Notes: generated by a model from the sequence alone, not told the origin. Positions 43,170 through 55,965 are shown, counted from the stretch's first letter. The stretch is DNA of 64,000 nucleotides from Asparagopsis taxiformis (GCA_030407315.1 JALQPE010000635.1:1-64000), one strand, 5' to 3'. A program made the numbers and translations.

Positions 43170-43530
43170 AAAAGACAGTAAATTTACTGTCTGAGACAGT
43201 AAAAATTACTGTCTGGCCAAGACAGTGCGCGGAGACAGTAAAATTTACTGTCTGGAAATTTCAGAATACTGCTGCAGCAATAAACTGGCACGAAATCTGG
43301 GCAGTACCAAAAACAGTAAAATTTACTGTCCAGAACAGTAAATTTTACTGTCCGGAAGTGTTGCCGCCAGACAGTATGTGCAGACAGTACATTTTACTGT
43401 CTGAGGCAGTGCATTGTATTGTATTACTGCACTGTCTGGGTAAATCTGTAGACAGTAGTGTAGATAGCAAATTGTATTGTCTGCGGGTAGTACCGTGTAT
43501 TGGTTCACAACACTGTCTCGTGGAGTGGAC
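43170..43530. repeat. Left subterminal repeats of element 3
   Basis: Alternating GACAGTAAA and TTTACTGTC words, for example ACAGTAAATTTACTGTCTG near 43174 and AACAGTAAAATTTACTGTCC near 43311. They fade out by about 43530. Confidence 0.85.
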
Positions 43531-44379
43531 TTGAGAGGAAATATGGAGCATAGTGTTGGTGTGAAGGTAAATATTGGAATGGTGTAATGGTGTGTGGTAT
43601 ACGAAGATAGTAATTGTGGTCGAGCTTTACAGATATTTGTAGGTAGCGAAGTTAGTACGAGGGAGGATAAATGAAAGAGGATAGCAGATCGACCGACCTA
43701 GAATGGGATTGAGGTTTCTAGTCTCAGTGAAGCCTATTCTGCCAATAGAGAATAGAATCATGTTTATGTCAGTTGGGATAGGAGATGACACTATCGATTT
43801 TAGTGCGATGACAATTAGAATCGTGCTGAAGGGCCTGCAATCGCTGAGGAATGTGACGTCATATTCCTCAATTTCCGAACGGAAGTTGGGAATAAATAGG
43901 AGTTCACGAATGGGAGCAGCGATGCACAAAATTGGTGCAGAAAGAGCTTTTCGAGCTAATCACTGAGGCTTCCGTGAAGGAACTGAAACAGATACGGAAG
44001 AGTGTTCCATAGTTGATTACTTTCTCAATTCGAGAGCTATTTGCGATCATAGTCGCGATGCGCCGAGTGAACCAAAGCGTAAACAGCTGTTATCTCCTCT
44101 GGTGCCGTCTCCATGTTGAATCCTGCGACTTGTACATGTGTGAGAGATGCTGACAATGTGAACATCGCCAGTATGCGAAACAGCCAATTGTCGAGCAGAA
44201 CGTGTGTTGAGACAGCTGTTCGGAAATGGGTTTTTCTGGCGCACAGAAAGGCTGATTGCAAGATTTTCCAAACGCCTCACGCCACAAAACACACGCTTTC
44301 AACAATATATCCAACAAAAAATTTCATGGATCAAGCCGCCAACCACAATTCATGACAACCAATCATCAGTTCACTCTCG
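43531..44379. other. Element 3 interior, nothing recognised
   Basis: Short frames on both strands with no recognisable domain. Confidence 0.35.
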
Positions 44380-46260
44380 CCAATGTGCAAGTAGCATTAA
44401 TGCTAGTGTGGTCAATTGACCACACTCGACCGTGGCAAACAAGTATCGCAAGCGGATCGTTATCTCATCGCCTTGCGTAGTTGGCAATCCGCACAGTCCA
44501 TACGCACGCAATTGATTGACACCAATGCGACGCCACACGCGCTTCTGTTCGTCGCTACCACGCTGCATCGTCGCTTCCAAACCGATTGGTTGATGTTCAC
44601 CGATGACGCACAGCGCATTGACGCCTTTTGAATCCCGCTTCTCGCGCTCGCGCTCCCCCTTCACCACCTCCGGGCTCTTTTTCTTCGCGCACGCGTGCCA
44701 CTTTGCGATGGCAAATGTGTGATCGTCACTGCGCGACTCTAGGTGGCTCGACCTCCGTCGCGTCTTCTCTGAGGAACACGTGCACATTTTTCACGTCATG
44801 TCGGCGGTCGTGCTCGAGTTTCGACACGCCGAGACACAGCTTTTGCACCGCTTTTGTGCACAAAATGTCCACGTTGTTCTGCAGACCTCCCTGTTTATGC
44901 TGGCCATTTTGCATGTCAATCTTCCCGCCTGTCTCAACCGTGCGGCGTTGCGTAATGCGCGTGCCGTTCTCACTTTTTTGCAAGCCTGGAAGGCCTATTC
45001 GAGCGACCCGGCAGTTCTTCCAACTGTCATTGCAATCCGTTTGTACATGCATCTTTACTGGTCACACCATTAATCTCACACGTGTTATTTCAACGATATG
45101 ATTACGATGTCACTAGTTACGGAAAGATTGATACGTCTGCTCGCTTTCTCACGAGTCAATTCACCCATTTCGGTCTCGTGCCTACTGCCGAAGAGGAGCC
45201 TAGCTTTATGGACAAACATTAGGACTGAAAAATGTATCTAATTCAAGTAAGCTTCCTAGAATTTCACAAGCTATGCTCGATACTAAGCGAGGGGATGGCG
45301 ATGAGCTCTACACAGTCAACTACGATGACCCCCGATGTGGTTCACATTCGTCACAGTACCAGTCGGGGAGACTCCTACCTCTCAGATGGTGTCCCGGTGA
45401 CTCCAAGACGCCACTGCTTTGTCCAATCCTGGTCCTAAGAAGATGACGGGTTACGCTATGTGTGACGTACATGAGTACCATGGAAACGTGAGTGGGAATG
45501 GTGATAGTGGGATTACTGGAGTGATGGGAGATGAGTCTGGGGAGAAATCATACAGTTTCTATACACCTGACGGGTATTGGTGGAATATAATTGAATGGAA
45601 TGATGTGTGATGTCTGCACCACGTCGACCTCCTCTCTCGCCCCAACATCGCGCAGCACTCTCAATGCAACACAGTGTGCATCTTTGTTGGCGTTACATGT
45701 GCGCCTAGTTCTTGCATCGCTGCTTCCCTCACATCATCATCTAACCGTCTGTAACGCAACAACATGCCACCGCATGTCGCTCACAGTCACATATGTATTT
45801 CTTAATACGCTTGTTGAAACACGGAACGCTCTTATTCACCACAGCGGCAGCTCTACACAAACTAACACTGAAACCAAGATGGAGGCAATATATCGGTGGC
45901 ATTTCATTACAAATGTACTTTTTCTTTCTGCTGCTGGTGTGGCCTTGTGTTTGAAACTTGCTTGCAGGTCCTTTCCAACAGCTTAGTGTCGTAACCATTG
46001 CAGATGCGTTGCTGCTAGAATCACCCGGAGAGCTTCAATCAAATGGTTGTTGTGGACTAGTTGCGCTCGTTGTGAATCAATCGCCAGTGCGTGCATCTGT
46101 ATTTGTGCGTTCGTGTGCGCGCTTACTAGATGCGATGCAATGCAATGCTCACGTACACTGTATACTACTGACTTTTACAAATATAGCTTTGTATGAGAAG
46201 CGTCGGTATGTATCCGACACCTTACCATTGCCTCACTCTGTAAAGCTTCTTTCCCAGTAG
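44380..46260 (+). pseudogene. Possible importin-beta-like (transportin-3/importin-13 type) gene relic
   Basis: At 44480-44632 the plus strand reads ALRSWQSAQSIRTQLIDTNA and FVATTLHRRFQTDW. This resembles the first helices of importin-beta family transporters, where a Trp-Gln-containing helix is followed by an AA.TL+.K...D+ helix. Helix-like segments recur at about 44780-45070 and 45590-45830 (VFLNTLVETRNALIH) in other frames. Several stops and frame changes exclude a product. The match rests on pattern only and could be coincidental helix composition. If right, it is host gene sequence captured by the element. Confidence 0.3.
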
Positions 46261-47689
46261 CAATTTGTATCGCATTGCACCATGACGCAGGGCAGACTGC
46301 GAGTGAAAGCAACGAGTAAACAAACTTTTCGCTCATCATTCACCACACGCTGTTGTCGTTGAAGTCATAACCATATCCACATCCCATTCTGGAAACTCTT
46401 GGAAGACAGACGAGCCCAGTCCACCACTGGTGCTTGTAGATGTAGCATTTTTAAGCTGTTCGTTTAGATAGTAAGGGATAGATGGTGTAGTGCGCAACAC
46501 TAGAGAACAACGCTGTGCAGGACAACATGTTTGTTCGGCGTAAATCGTCATATGTTCCATTTGGACTATTTTGGCAGCTCACATGCATCAACCTGAATAT
46601 TAAGACTCTGGACTGGCACACTCAAGTATCTGGATACGCTTGAGCAGTGGCAGGGGCGCAAGAGCCGGTCCAAGTTTTTGTACAAGGCACGTTGACACAC
46701 TGCATTCACTTGATTGACACCCGAGTGCAACGACTGGCTCGCTGTCCAGGGATGGGGGACTGCTGCGCAAGTGTTCAATACATCTCAAGATGCAGTTCAA
46801 GAATAAACATTTCAACGTTATCCGGCTCACGGTCTCAGTTGGTCAAGTCATGGATCACAGGGTGTGGTGAAAAACCTCTTTGTTTACATTGTCTCAATAG
46901 CGAGGTCGACGATATTGCGACCTCGTTACTGGGACGGATTGGCATCACCGAGTGTGACAGACTGGAAGATGTGATTGGGCAGGAGCGAGGTGTGTGTGAA
47001 GGATAGTAAGAAACAGCGAGGTGGGTGTGTGGAAGGTGCGAATGGCGTCAAGTGATTGGCACAAGGGAGTTGAGCTCATCTGCGGACAGAGTATGGATGG
47101 CATCGTATGCCCGTTGGGACAGCCCGGGCGGAAGTGATCATGGGAAGCTCGTTTATGTATGTGTGCGGCAGTTGGGATTGGGCGCGACTGGACGGCGAAT
47201 GTGGTCGAAGAATGGGCGCGGCGACTATGGTCATGCTAAGTGGACCAACGCGGTGCGAGTCGAACCAGTTGATATATGAGGGATGTCAAGGCAAGGGGGC
47301 ATTTAGACGGGCGAAAGGGTGCGTGTGACGCGAGTGGAAGGCGGTGAGGGAATGCATGCATGAATTGAGCGTGTGGGCGGACGAGGATTTGAGAAAACCT
47401 AATATGACAGTACATTGCGTGTGTGGTAGGCGCGTTGAAGTGTTACGGCGCATAAATCATCGGCGCCGATGGCTACGTCACAAACGGTGTAATCACCGCT
47501 GTAATCGGCGCCAACAGCATGTTATGGCTGCAGACGCGACAGAATGTCGACTTCATCCTTAGAATGAAGTACGCTAATTAGCCATTCTGCCCAGCACCAG
47601 GTACGAAACTTGGGACTGGGCACGTCATTAGAGCTCTAGGGTAGGTAACAGAATATAAACTTATGTGGGAGGACGGGTTTTCAGGACAA
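46261..47689. other. Element 3 interior, no feature supported
   Basis: Short frames only. A small dyad GGCGCCGATGGC/GTAATCGGCGCC lies near 47461-47515. Confidence 0.35.
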
Positions 47690-47960
47690 GCTGTCGGAAC
47701 TGTAATTACTGTGTTTTCTTACAGCAAAGTCATCGTTAAGGCGGATTTGCTTTCTCAGGACAAGCTGTCGGAACTGCTATTCAGTTTTCTTACAGCAAAG
47801 GCAGTTTACCCCGGTTGCTTACAGCAAAGTCATCGTAACGATGACTTTGCTGTAAGAAAACAAAACATTACAGCAAAGTCATCGTAACGATGACTTTGCT
47901 GTAAGAAAACAAAACATTACAGCAAAGTCATCGTTACGATGACTTTGCTGTAAGAAACCA
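47690..47960. repeat. Cluster of CTTACAGCAAAGTCATCG hairpins
   Basis: Three full copies (about 47818, 47868, 47918) and partial ones of a 38-39 bp palindrome. The arms CTTACAGCAAAGTCATCG flank a TTA or TAA centre. The same hairpin occurs about nine more times between 49.4 and 52.3 kb. Confidence 0.9.
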
Positions 47961-48079
47961 TGGTAAACCAACTTCTCTGTAAGCATATGAGAGGGACTGA
48001 TGTTTCTCACTCGGGAAGAAGAAGGAGACGATTTCGGACCTCGCGAAAAAGGCTGCAAAGTGGTCTGAAACGGTTGGGG

Positions 48080-48610
48080 TGGTTCTAGGGAGTACTAAAA
48101 CTTGTTTTAATTGCACTCAAGCTTTCTCGCTTGCGTGGAAGGGTTGGTATAATTCATCGATTTTTGGTCATCAGATTCTCACAACTGGAGATGTGATGGT
48201 CAAAATGGAACTTTGTCCGAATGATGTGCAAGTGGTCTGTAAGGGTTGGAGTGGGTCTAGGGAGTACGGAAAAGTGTTCTATGAGTTCGTAAAGCTGCTG
48301 GCTTGCGCATTAGGGCTGACAGAATGCATCGAGTTTTGGTCACCAGATTCCCACAACTGAAGATGTGATGGCCAAAATTGAACTTTGTCGGAACGAAGTG
48401 TAAGTGATCCGTAAGGGCTGGAGTGGCTCTAGGGAGTACGGAAAAGTGTTTTATGTGTCCGTAAAGCTGTTGAATTGCGTGGTAGGGATTCCAGAATGCA
48501 TCGACTTTTGGTCACCAGACTCCCACAACTGGAGATGTGATAGCCAAAATTGAACTTTGCAAGAACGAAGTGCAAGTGTTCTGGATGCCTTCAAGTGGCC
48601 TGGAAGCGTA
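48080..48610. repeat. 172-bp tandem repeat, 3 copies
   Basis: The word GCATCGANTTTTGGTCA recurs at 48155, 48327 and 48499, exactly 172 bp apart. Adjacent shared words are GGAGATGTGAT, AAAATTGAACTTTG and GGCTGGAGTGGCTCT. A fourth copy lies at 51040-51230 directly after the isolated TAGTG end. Confidence 0.85.
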
Positions 48611-49457
48611 CTCTGGACAAGTTTTCGGACCTTGAAGAGGCTCAACTGCACAATGCTGATATTGAAATGAAACATTCATATAGTCCATTTTTAACTAGAA
48701 CTGCTGGAATGGATTGCGTAGCCTATAGAGGAGCAATGTAGTTATATAATAGAGCTAGAAGCATGCCTCAACAACCTATCTCTCATGCCTCTAGTTCTCC
48801 TTCATCATTCCAGTCTTCCTTCCTGTGACGCACCGCGCCTCTGGTGTCACTTCACACGCCCCTCCTGTGCATTAAATACCTGTCTACCACTTCCGTATTC
48901 TACTCATACCACCACATTCATTTTACCCCATGCCTACCATCCTATCCTTTACCTTCTGTCCTTCAGTCCTAGGCTAACCTACTTCATAACCATCGATGTA
49001 AGGTGAATATCTAGATTCCTACCTACTTGAGAGTATAGTTTATTATAACGGAAAACGGACGGTTTTGTATAGTCAATGTGCTACACAGCACCAGGAGTAG
49101 ATTTTGCGCACCGATAATCTATGCTTGATATTGGAGAGACCGGCTTCTTGTAGCCTCGGAAAATGTGCAGGTAGTACCTTTCCAGAGGTCCTGGAGGTGT
49201 TCACACCAACTCTAGTCCATTTTAACGAGTTTGAATTTCGACCGCCAGAATCTCTGTCGTGAGAAAATGGTGGTCGAAATTTACCGTGCTGATCTCCCAA
49301 TACTGAACTTTTTAGGTAGTTCAGCCCGGGTGAACAAGACACAGATTGCTCTTCAAAGCCGCCCGAAGCCGTCGAAACCATCCTTCCACAATGTTCCCGA
49401 CTTCAAAATTCCTATCTCACCCTTCCCAAAGTGAGAGAGGGACCAAGCTCCCAGCCG

Positions 49458-49836
49458 CTTACAGCTGAGGCAGTTTACCAGGGATGCTTACAGCAAAGTC
49501 ATCGTTACGATGACTTTGCTGTAAGAAAAGAAAACATTACAGTGGGCGAAGGATTTTACCGGGTGAAAAAATCACCAAGAATTTTTTTACCGGGTAAAAA
49601 ATCGTGGCTACTGTAATGAAACGTTTTCTTACAGCAAAGTCATCGTAACGATGACTTTGCTGTAAGAAAAGGAAACATTACAGTAGGCGAAGAATTTTTA
49701 CCGGGTAAAAAATCACCAAGAATTTTTTTACCGGGTAAAAAAACGTGCCTGCTGTAATGTTTTCTTTTCTTACAGCAAAGTCATCGTAACGATGACTTTG
49801 CTGTCAGCACCCGCGGTAAACTGCCTCAGCTGTAAG
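49458..49836. mobile_element. CTTACAG-ended inverted-repeat element, copy 1
   Basis: Begins CTTACAGCTGAGGCAGTTTA and ends with the complement (TAAACTGCCTCAGCTGTAAG); 379 bp. It carries three 38-bp hairpins and TTTTTTACCCGGTAAAAAA dyads between them. It resembles a miniature inverted-repeat transposable element. Confidence 0.8.
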
Positions 49837-50525
49837 CGGTCTGGCTTCACCCTCTCTCTCATGTCTCTTGTCTTCCTTCATCCCAGCCTATCCCAACCTC
49901 CCTTCTATGTCGACTCCGGTGTCACTCCAGCCGACCCTTCAGTGAGTGCAATCCTTCTCTACCACCGCCATAATCTACTCATACTATCCCCTTCATGTTG
50001 CTGCATACCTACCCTCCCATCCTTCCTGATTTTCCTACAATCCTAGGCTAGCCTACTTACCAACTATGTTCGTATTGAAGGCAGCTAGATTCCTAGTAAC
50101 TCAAATCTACAGTCTGCTAAAAAGGGCGATTTGGTGTGGTCACTGTGCCACACGGCACCAGGAATAGAATCTGGCCACGGATACTCTATGCTTGATCTCA
50201 GAGAGAACAGCTGCGCCAATGCTCCGAAAATGTGCTGTCAGTACCTTTCCAGACGTCCTGGAGGTGCTCATGCCAGCTCTAGTTCATTTTAGGGAGGTTG
50301 AGTTTCGACAATCAGAATTTCACTCTTGAGGAAATTGTGTTTGAAATTTTGTGCACTCCTCCCGCCGTACCAGGCAGGGCACCCAGCCCAGACTGGGTTA
50401 GCACGACGCAGAGTGCTCCCCAACACCGCTAACAGCCGTCCAAACCATCCCTCTGCCATGTTTTACGGCTTCACAATTCCTTGCTCACCCTTCCCAAGGT
50501 GAGGGAGGGACCAAGCTCCCAGCCG

Positions 50526-50735
50526 CTTACAGCTGAGGCAGTTTACCAGGGATGCTTACAGCAAAGTCATCGTTACGATGACTTTGCTGTAAGAAAACGT
50601 TTTCATTACAGTGGCCAGGAATTTTTTACCCGGTAAAAAAATCATGGCTACTGTAATGAATTGTTTTCTTACAGCAAAGTCATCGTAACGATGACTTTGC
50701 TGTAAACATCCCTGGTAAACTGCTCCGTCTGTAAG
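50526..50735. mobile_element. CTTACAG-ended inverted-repeat element, copy 2
   Basis: 210 bp with the same ends; it holds two 38-bp hairpins and one TTTACCCGGTAAA dyad. Confidence 0.8.
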
Positions 50736-50969
50736 CCGTTGGTCTCAACCCTCGATCTCATGTCTGTTGTCCTCCTTCATCATCTCCACATCCCTTCCTG
50801 CTAAGCATCACTTCTCTAGTGCCACTCTACCAGTCCTTTTCGTGCATGAAATACTTTTCTACCACTGCCATAGTCTACACATACTATTGCCTCTATACTT
50901 CTGCATGCCTACGCTTCAATCTTTCTGTCCCGTGCTAGGCTTAGAGAATATCCTACTTCCTGGAGATCA

Positions 50970-51039
50970 TTGTACAGTGAGGCAGTAAAAAGCACTGTCT
51001 CACCGTACTGTCTGAGGCCCCCTTTTCAACACCGTAGTG
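50970..51039. repeat. Isolated CACTA right end
   Basis: About 65 bp closely matching the right end of element 3, including CTGAGGCCCCCTTTTCAAC and CACCGTAGTG ending at 51039. No matching left end is nearby, so this is a remnant of a deleted or rearranged copy. It abuts a 172-bp repeat unit. Confidence 0.75.
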
Positions 51040-51870
51040 TATAAGGGCTGGAGTGGCTCTGGGGAGTACAGAAAGGTGTTTTATCTGTCCGTAAAGCTTC
51101 TGGCTTGCGCATTAGGGCTGGCAGAATGCATCGATTTTTGGTCATCAGATTCTCACAACTGCAGATATGATGAATTTCGGCCATGGCCAAAATTCAACTT
51201 TGTCGGAACGACGTAGATTTGGACTGGATGCCTCCAAGTGCATGCACTTGAAAGTGCACTTAGTCCAAAAAATTGTCCAGAGTACGCTCCCAGGCGATGG
51301 CCTGGAAGTGTACTCTGGACAAGTTTTTGGACCTGGAAGAGGTTGAATTGCACAATGCTTGTGTTGAAATGAAACATTTATATGGCCCATTCTTTACTTG
51401 GACAGCTGAAATCCTATCTACTCGAGAGTAAAGTATATAAAAACTGGAAACAGACGGTTTTGTATTGTCAATGTGCCACAAGGCACCAAGAGTAGATTTT
51501 GCCCTCCGATAATCTATGGTTGATTTCAGAGAGGATAACCGCGTGCAGTCACAGGACATGTGTTACCAGATCCTTCCCAGAGGTCCTGGAGGTGTTCACA
51601 CCAACTCCAGCCCACTTTAACGAGTTTGAATTTCGAAAGTCAGAATCTCTGTCGTGAGAAAATTGAACCATTTCCGACCACGTGGTAGAAATTTCGTACA
51701 CTCCTCCAACCATACTAGACACAACACCCAGCTCAAACCGGGTGTAAACAACACAATGTGTTACCTAATGCCGCCTACAGCCGTCCATACCATTCCTATA
51801 CCCTGTTTCCTGACTTCATAATTCCTTCCTCACCCTTCCCTAGGTCGGAAAAGGACGGAAGTCCCTGCCG

Positions 51871-52334
51871 CTTACAGCGGAAGCAATTTACCAGGGATGC
51901 TTACAGCAAAGTCATCGTTACGATGACTTTGCTGTAAGAAAATAAATCATTACAGCAGCCATGATTTTTTACCCGGTAAAAAAATTCTTGGCCACTGTAA
52001 TTGAAACGCTTTCTTACAGCAAAGTCATCGTAACGATGACTTTGCTGTAAGAAAATAAATCATTACAGCAGCCACGATTTTTCACCCGGTAAAAATTCTT
52101 GCTGATTTTTTACCCGGTAAAATTTCTTTGGCCACTGCAATGGAAACGTTTCCTTACAGCAAAGTCATCGTTACGATGACTTTGCTGTAAGAAAATAAAT
52201 CATTACAGCTGCCATGATTTTTTTACCCGGTGAAAAAATTCTTGGCCACTGTAATGGAAACGCTTTCTTACAGCAAAGTCATCGTAACGATGACTTTGCT
52301 GTAAGAATCCCCGGTAAACGGCTTCCGCTGTAAG
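51871..52334. mobile_element. CTTACAG-ended inverted-repeat element, copy 3
   Basis: 464 bp with ends CTTACAGCGGAAG and CTTCCGCTGTAAG. Four 38-bp hairpins alternate with TTTTTTACCCGGTAAAAAA dyads. Different copy numbers of the same internal hairpin among the three copies indicate internal expansion. Confidence 0.8.
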
Positions 52335-52740
52335 GGGCTGAGAGTTCCGTCCCCCTCCCACCTAGGGAAGGGTGAGCAAGGAATTGGGAAGTCAGGAACA
52401 TGGCTCAGCAGAACGTTTGTACGGCTGTGAGTGGCTTCCAGGAGCATTCTGTGTCATGTGTTATCTCAGCAACGTCTCTTATAGTCGAACCTCACGGGTT
52501 GTCAAGGTCTAAAACTAGTCCCCCCTACGGTCTAGCTAGTGAAATCATGTAAAGTTGTAGACTAATACAAAAATGTAGCAATCAATAGGCTTAGTAGCAC
52601 TAAACTATGACATGAAGGTCAGATGTATAGATGAAAATAGAAAGGTGGGCTAAGCGAATAATGTTGAGATGAGAAAGACAGAACTTCATAGCAGGGAACA
52701 ATAGCATAGGTTTTAATACTTCTCGTATGCTATCTATTGC
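52335..52740. other. Element 3 interior, no gene
   Basis: An inverted version of the flank found left of the CTTACAG elements (GGGAAGGGTGAGCAAGGAAT) lies at 52366-52400. Otherwise nothing is recognised. Confidence 0.4.
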
Positions 52741-52749
52741 TCCTGTCAT

Positions 52750-55090
52750 ACTTTTAATATTCGACGGTGTGGATGTGGTCCGTGAGGACGTCCTTCTCAG
52801 TCTTCAAGTAGATGTGGCCGCGCGTGGGCAGACCATAGACTAAATTCTGCTCCCACAGGAAGATCTCCTCACCTGAAGCCGACCCCGTAATGGTAAAGGT
52901 CACCGCGATCAACTAAGACGGAATAGGGTGGCACATAAAAGTGGTTAACGGGAACCTTCCACATGTCGGCGTCCGTATGGACCAGGCATACATGACTATA
53001 AGGTGCAGCTACTATAAAGAACCCATCGGATCCGCTCGACATCATGAAATAGGATGGGGATTGGGTAGGTCCGACTCCTCAAAATTGGGATACTCAGAAG
53101 TCCGTGTGCCCATCCTGGTCCGCAGCCCCATCTGTTTTAAGAAGCAGCCGTAATCCTGTCTTCGGGAAAAAGACAGGATCCTCACCCTCCATTCCCAACT
53201 TCAAGAAATCCGCACAAACACCAAGAGCAAGCTCTGCCACCAACTTGTTCCTGTACATATCCAAATTCCCCTCCTCCAGCTTGTCGCACAATTCACACCG
53301 CGGCAGGGGGAGTCGCCCACGACCACCATCTATGCGGTCCTTCGCAGCACCCACGTTGTGGATGAAATGCCACGGCGAAGGATCAAAACCGGGCTTGGCG
53401 AAATCTGGGGGCTCGTCCTGTGGTTTCCTGTCTTCATAATCAGAATCAGACTGCTGGGAGGGTTTCTGTGGCTTTTCAACCTCCTCAACCAGCTGGAACT
53501 GTCGAGAAAAGTGACTGAAGAGGTCATGCGTCGCGCTACCAGCCGTGGACGACTGCAAGAGGCCTTCCACAACAACCACCCCCATGTTGTCCAGCAACGC
53601 CGCTTCACCGCAAAGTACTATTCCACCACCGAGTCCTCAGCACCTGGCGATGCAGCTGCCAGGAATGCTGCCGCCTTTATTTCCGCCCGCACCGTCTCTA
53701 CCGTCGTAATTTCCATGTAGTACTTCATCGGGCTACCAGACGCAATTGCGCTGGGGAGAACGGCGGCCACATTCTCATCGACGATACTGTCGGGAATAGG
53801 ATTTTCATGGGCGTCGTCGAACTGGAGAATCGGCTCCCGAGAACGTCCTCTGGAAGCCGACTTGGATTTCTTTGACGACGACTTTGATGAAGTCTCACTG
53901 AGCTTCCTCTTTTAAAAGTACCAAATTTGGTAGAGGGCTCGGGCGTCGCAGAAGCGGTTTCCCAGTTGCGCTTCCCAAGGATGGAGCTTTTACCCGCATC
54001 CTTGGGTGCGCTCTCCAGCTCGACGACCTGAACAGGGCTCGCACCACCCGCCGTCGCTGTTCCACCACGACCGGAACGACTCTCTTTCAGGCAGGTACTC
54101 CTTTTGGGCATCACTTTCCCAGAAGTTTCCACTCCGGACGATGCAGACACGACAGGGGTAGTGGCAGAAACAGAGGCAGCCTCGGAATAGCTGGAAGAAT
54201 CTAATTGAGGTGGTACTACCTAAATTGGATTCTTCAAAGGCAAAGGAATGGAGGATGAAGGGATGGTCAGGGAAATGGAAGGGGAAGGGGAAGGGATGGC
54301 GGAATCATGACCACATGTGACTGGGAGCGCAGCATGTGGGATGTGTGGGTCCACCACGTAAAATTGTTTCCGCATTTACATGTCGCGGTAGCCAGTTACG
54401 CGCAGGAGCATTTTCCTGGCGTCCTTTCAAAACATAGACTTCCGATTGGGAAAGATGTTCTCAAACTTGGAGCCATTGGGAGGGCCTTCCTTGGGATGTA
54501 AGTCCGCTCAGAACCCCTTCTTGGGCACCATCAGCGCAAAAACTTCGACAACGCGTGAGTGAATGTCGAAGCTCTTGCTCGGGTCACCCACGCTGGGAAT
54601 GGAGCCATCCAGCATCCTCAACACATCCGAAACGTTCCAATACTCGGCCACCTCCTTCACGTACCCGAAGATTTCCAACAAACCAGCAATCCATTCCTGC
54701 CCAATGGTACCAACCGAGTTCGGTTTCAGCCCGGCCCACCAACGGCTACAAGTGTAGTACGCCGTCATCTCGAGGTTGACACAATTTTGGACGTCCGGAG
54801 CACCCCTAAACGATCCGTTGAACAAAAATTTCACCGTACACCCAGCCAGATTCTCCGTCGAAGAGAACTGCACGAACTCTGGCCTGTTCGGAATAGTTTT
54901 CTGCAGCCAAATCCGTTTTCAAGAATTGCTCCATCGTTGCAGACTTCTTCAACCACTAGCCAACGACCTCTGATATTCACTTTGCGAGGTTCAACTTGCA
55001 CTTCAGACGAACTATACTGGGCAATATTGATGCATGTCTCGCTTGCTGAAGGAGATTTACTCTTTTCCGCTACTTCTCCGCTATAGTGCA
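52750..55090 (-). pseudogene. Decayed ParB-like / 2OG oxygenase gene, copy A4
   Basis: Read on the minus strand, the middle domain (about 54873-54508) has AGCTVKFLFNGSFRGAPD, matching A1 and A2. Next come an acidic/basic linker (54150-53725) and the oxygenase part: TGLRLLL, DGAADQDGHTDF (iron-ligand HTD near 53097), SYFMMSSGSDGFF, APYSHVCLVH, VPPYSVLVDRGDLYHY. Frame breaks lie at about 53094, 53050 and 53600-53720, and between linker and middle domain. The ParB-like part is not recognisable; it is lost or in the diverged 54.9-55.8 kb. It is closest in motif wording to A1. Not functional. Confidence 0.8.
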
Positions 55091-55965
55091 GAATTATATT
55101 TCTCCGCCACTAAATTCAACCATTAAGAAACCTTTCCTGGCTTTCATTCGATCCAATGAACTGTTTCACCACAATGATTTGTCCTATGCTCATTACTTTA
55201 TGCACAATGATTGCTATTTCATCCGGGCTCGACCTACTCAATATCGTTTTGCTATCTTGTATCGCATTCCCTAAACACCATCCTGGCCAAGACGTATCCA
55301 CTTCCGTTTGTTACGCAGTGATGCTCTAAGCACTAATACTGAATCTGATTTTCTCATGCACGTAGTTCCTACTCGTATACTCTACCATATTCTCGGCCCT
55401 ATTCACAAGGTGAAAACACGATGTCTCGTTGAATCGTACTCGGTGTGATATCTTAAATTAGGATACATTTTTATATTGCAATGCAGACTCACTGCTCGCT
55501 TGAAACATGAAAATTATAAAAATTCTTCGACACTGCTGTTTCCTAACCGCCACCATCCACGTGGCCCGCTTTGACTGCCTGCCAAGTGTACTCGGAGCAT
55601 ACAATGACGTTATCGATATATACCATCCACATCATCACTGGAAGCGCGGACTCCTCGTCCAGGAAAGTGCGCCATTTTTCTTACTCTTCACCTCCGCCTG
55701 TCCTGTAGGCCCCATATGCTAGTGTTTTTCCTATATTTCTGTAGTGATGACGTCATTCTAGACAATAAAAGGCGGTAGAAGATACGATAATGTGCGCCTC
55801 CTCTGCCAGATCATGTGCTTCCAAGCGTAATTCGCAGCCTAGGTATCGTTTTTCTGGGCCTCCCATCGCACCGCTCCGTTTCAAACTCATCCCTCTATTG
55901 TTCTCCTACACGTCATTTCCGCCCGTAGAGTACTACTTAAACGAAAGATTCTGGAAATCCCTGTT
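55091..55965. other. No gene recognised
   Basis: May contain eroded N-terminal sequence of the adjacent pseudogene, but no motif is visible. Confidence 0.35.

Larger units (their letters stand above)
48770..52340. repeat. Large diverged tandem array (about 0.9-1.6 kb units, 3 copies)
   Basis: Each unit has, in order, a CT-rich segment beginning CTCATG (about 48783, 49857, 50757), a segment with GGAGGTGTTCACACCAACTC-like words (about 49190, 50260, 51590), and a CTTACAG-ended inverted-repeat element. The third unit is enlarged by the isolated TAGTG end and 172-bp repeat at 50.97-51.4 kb. No coding function seen. Confidence 0.75.

Noticed and set aside
47818..47960. Hairpins as intrinsic transcription terminators
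   Set aside because: No T-tract context, no adjacent genes, and copies are part of mobile repeats.
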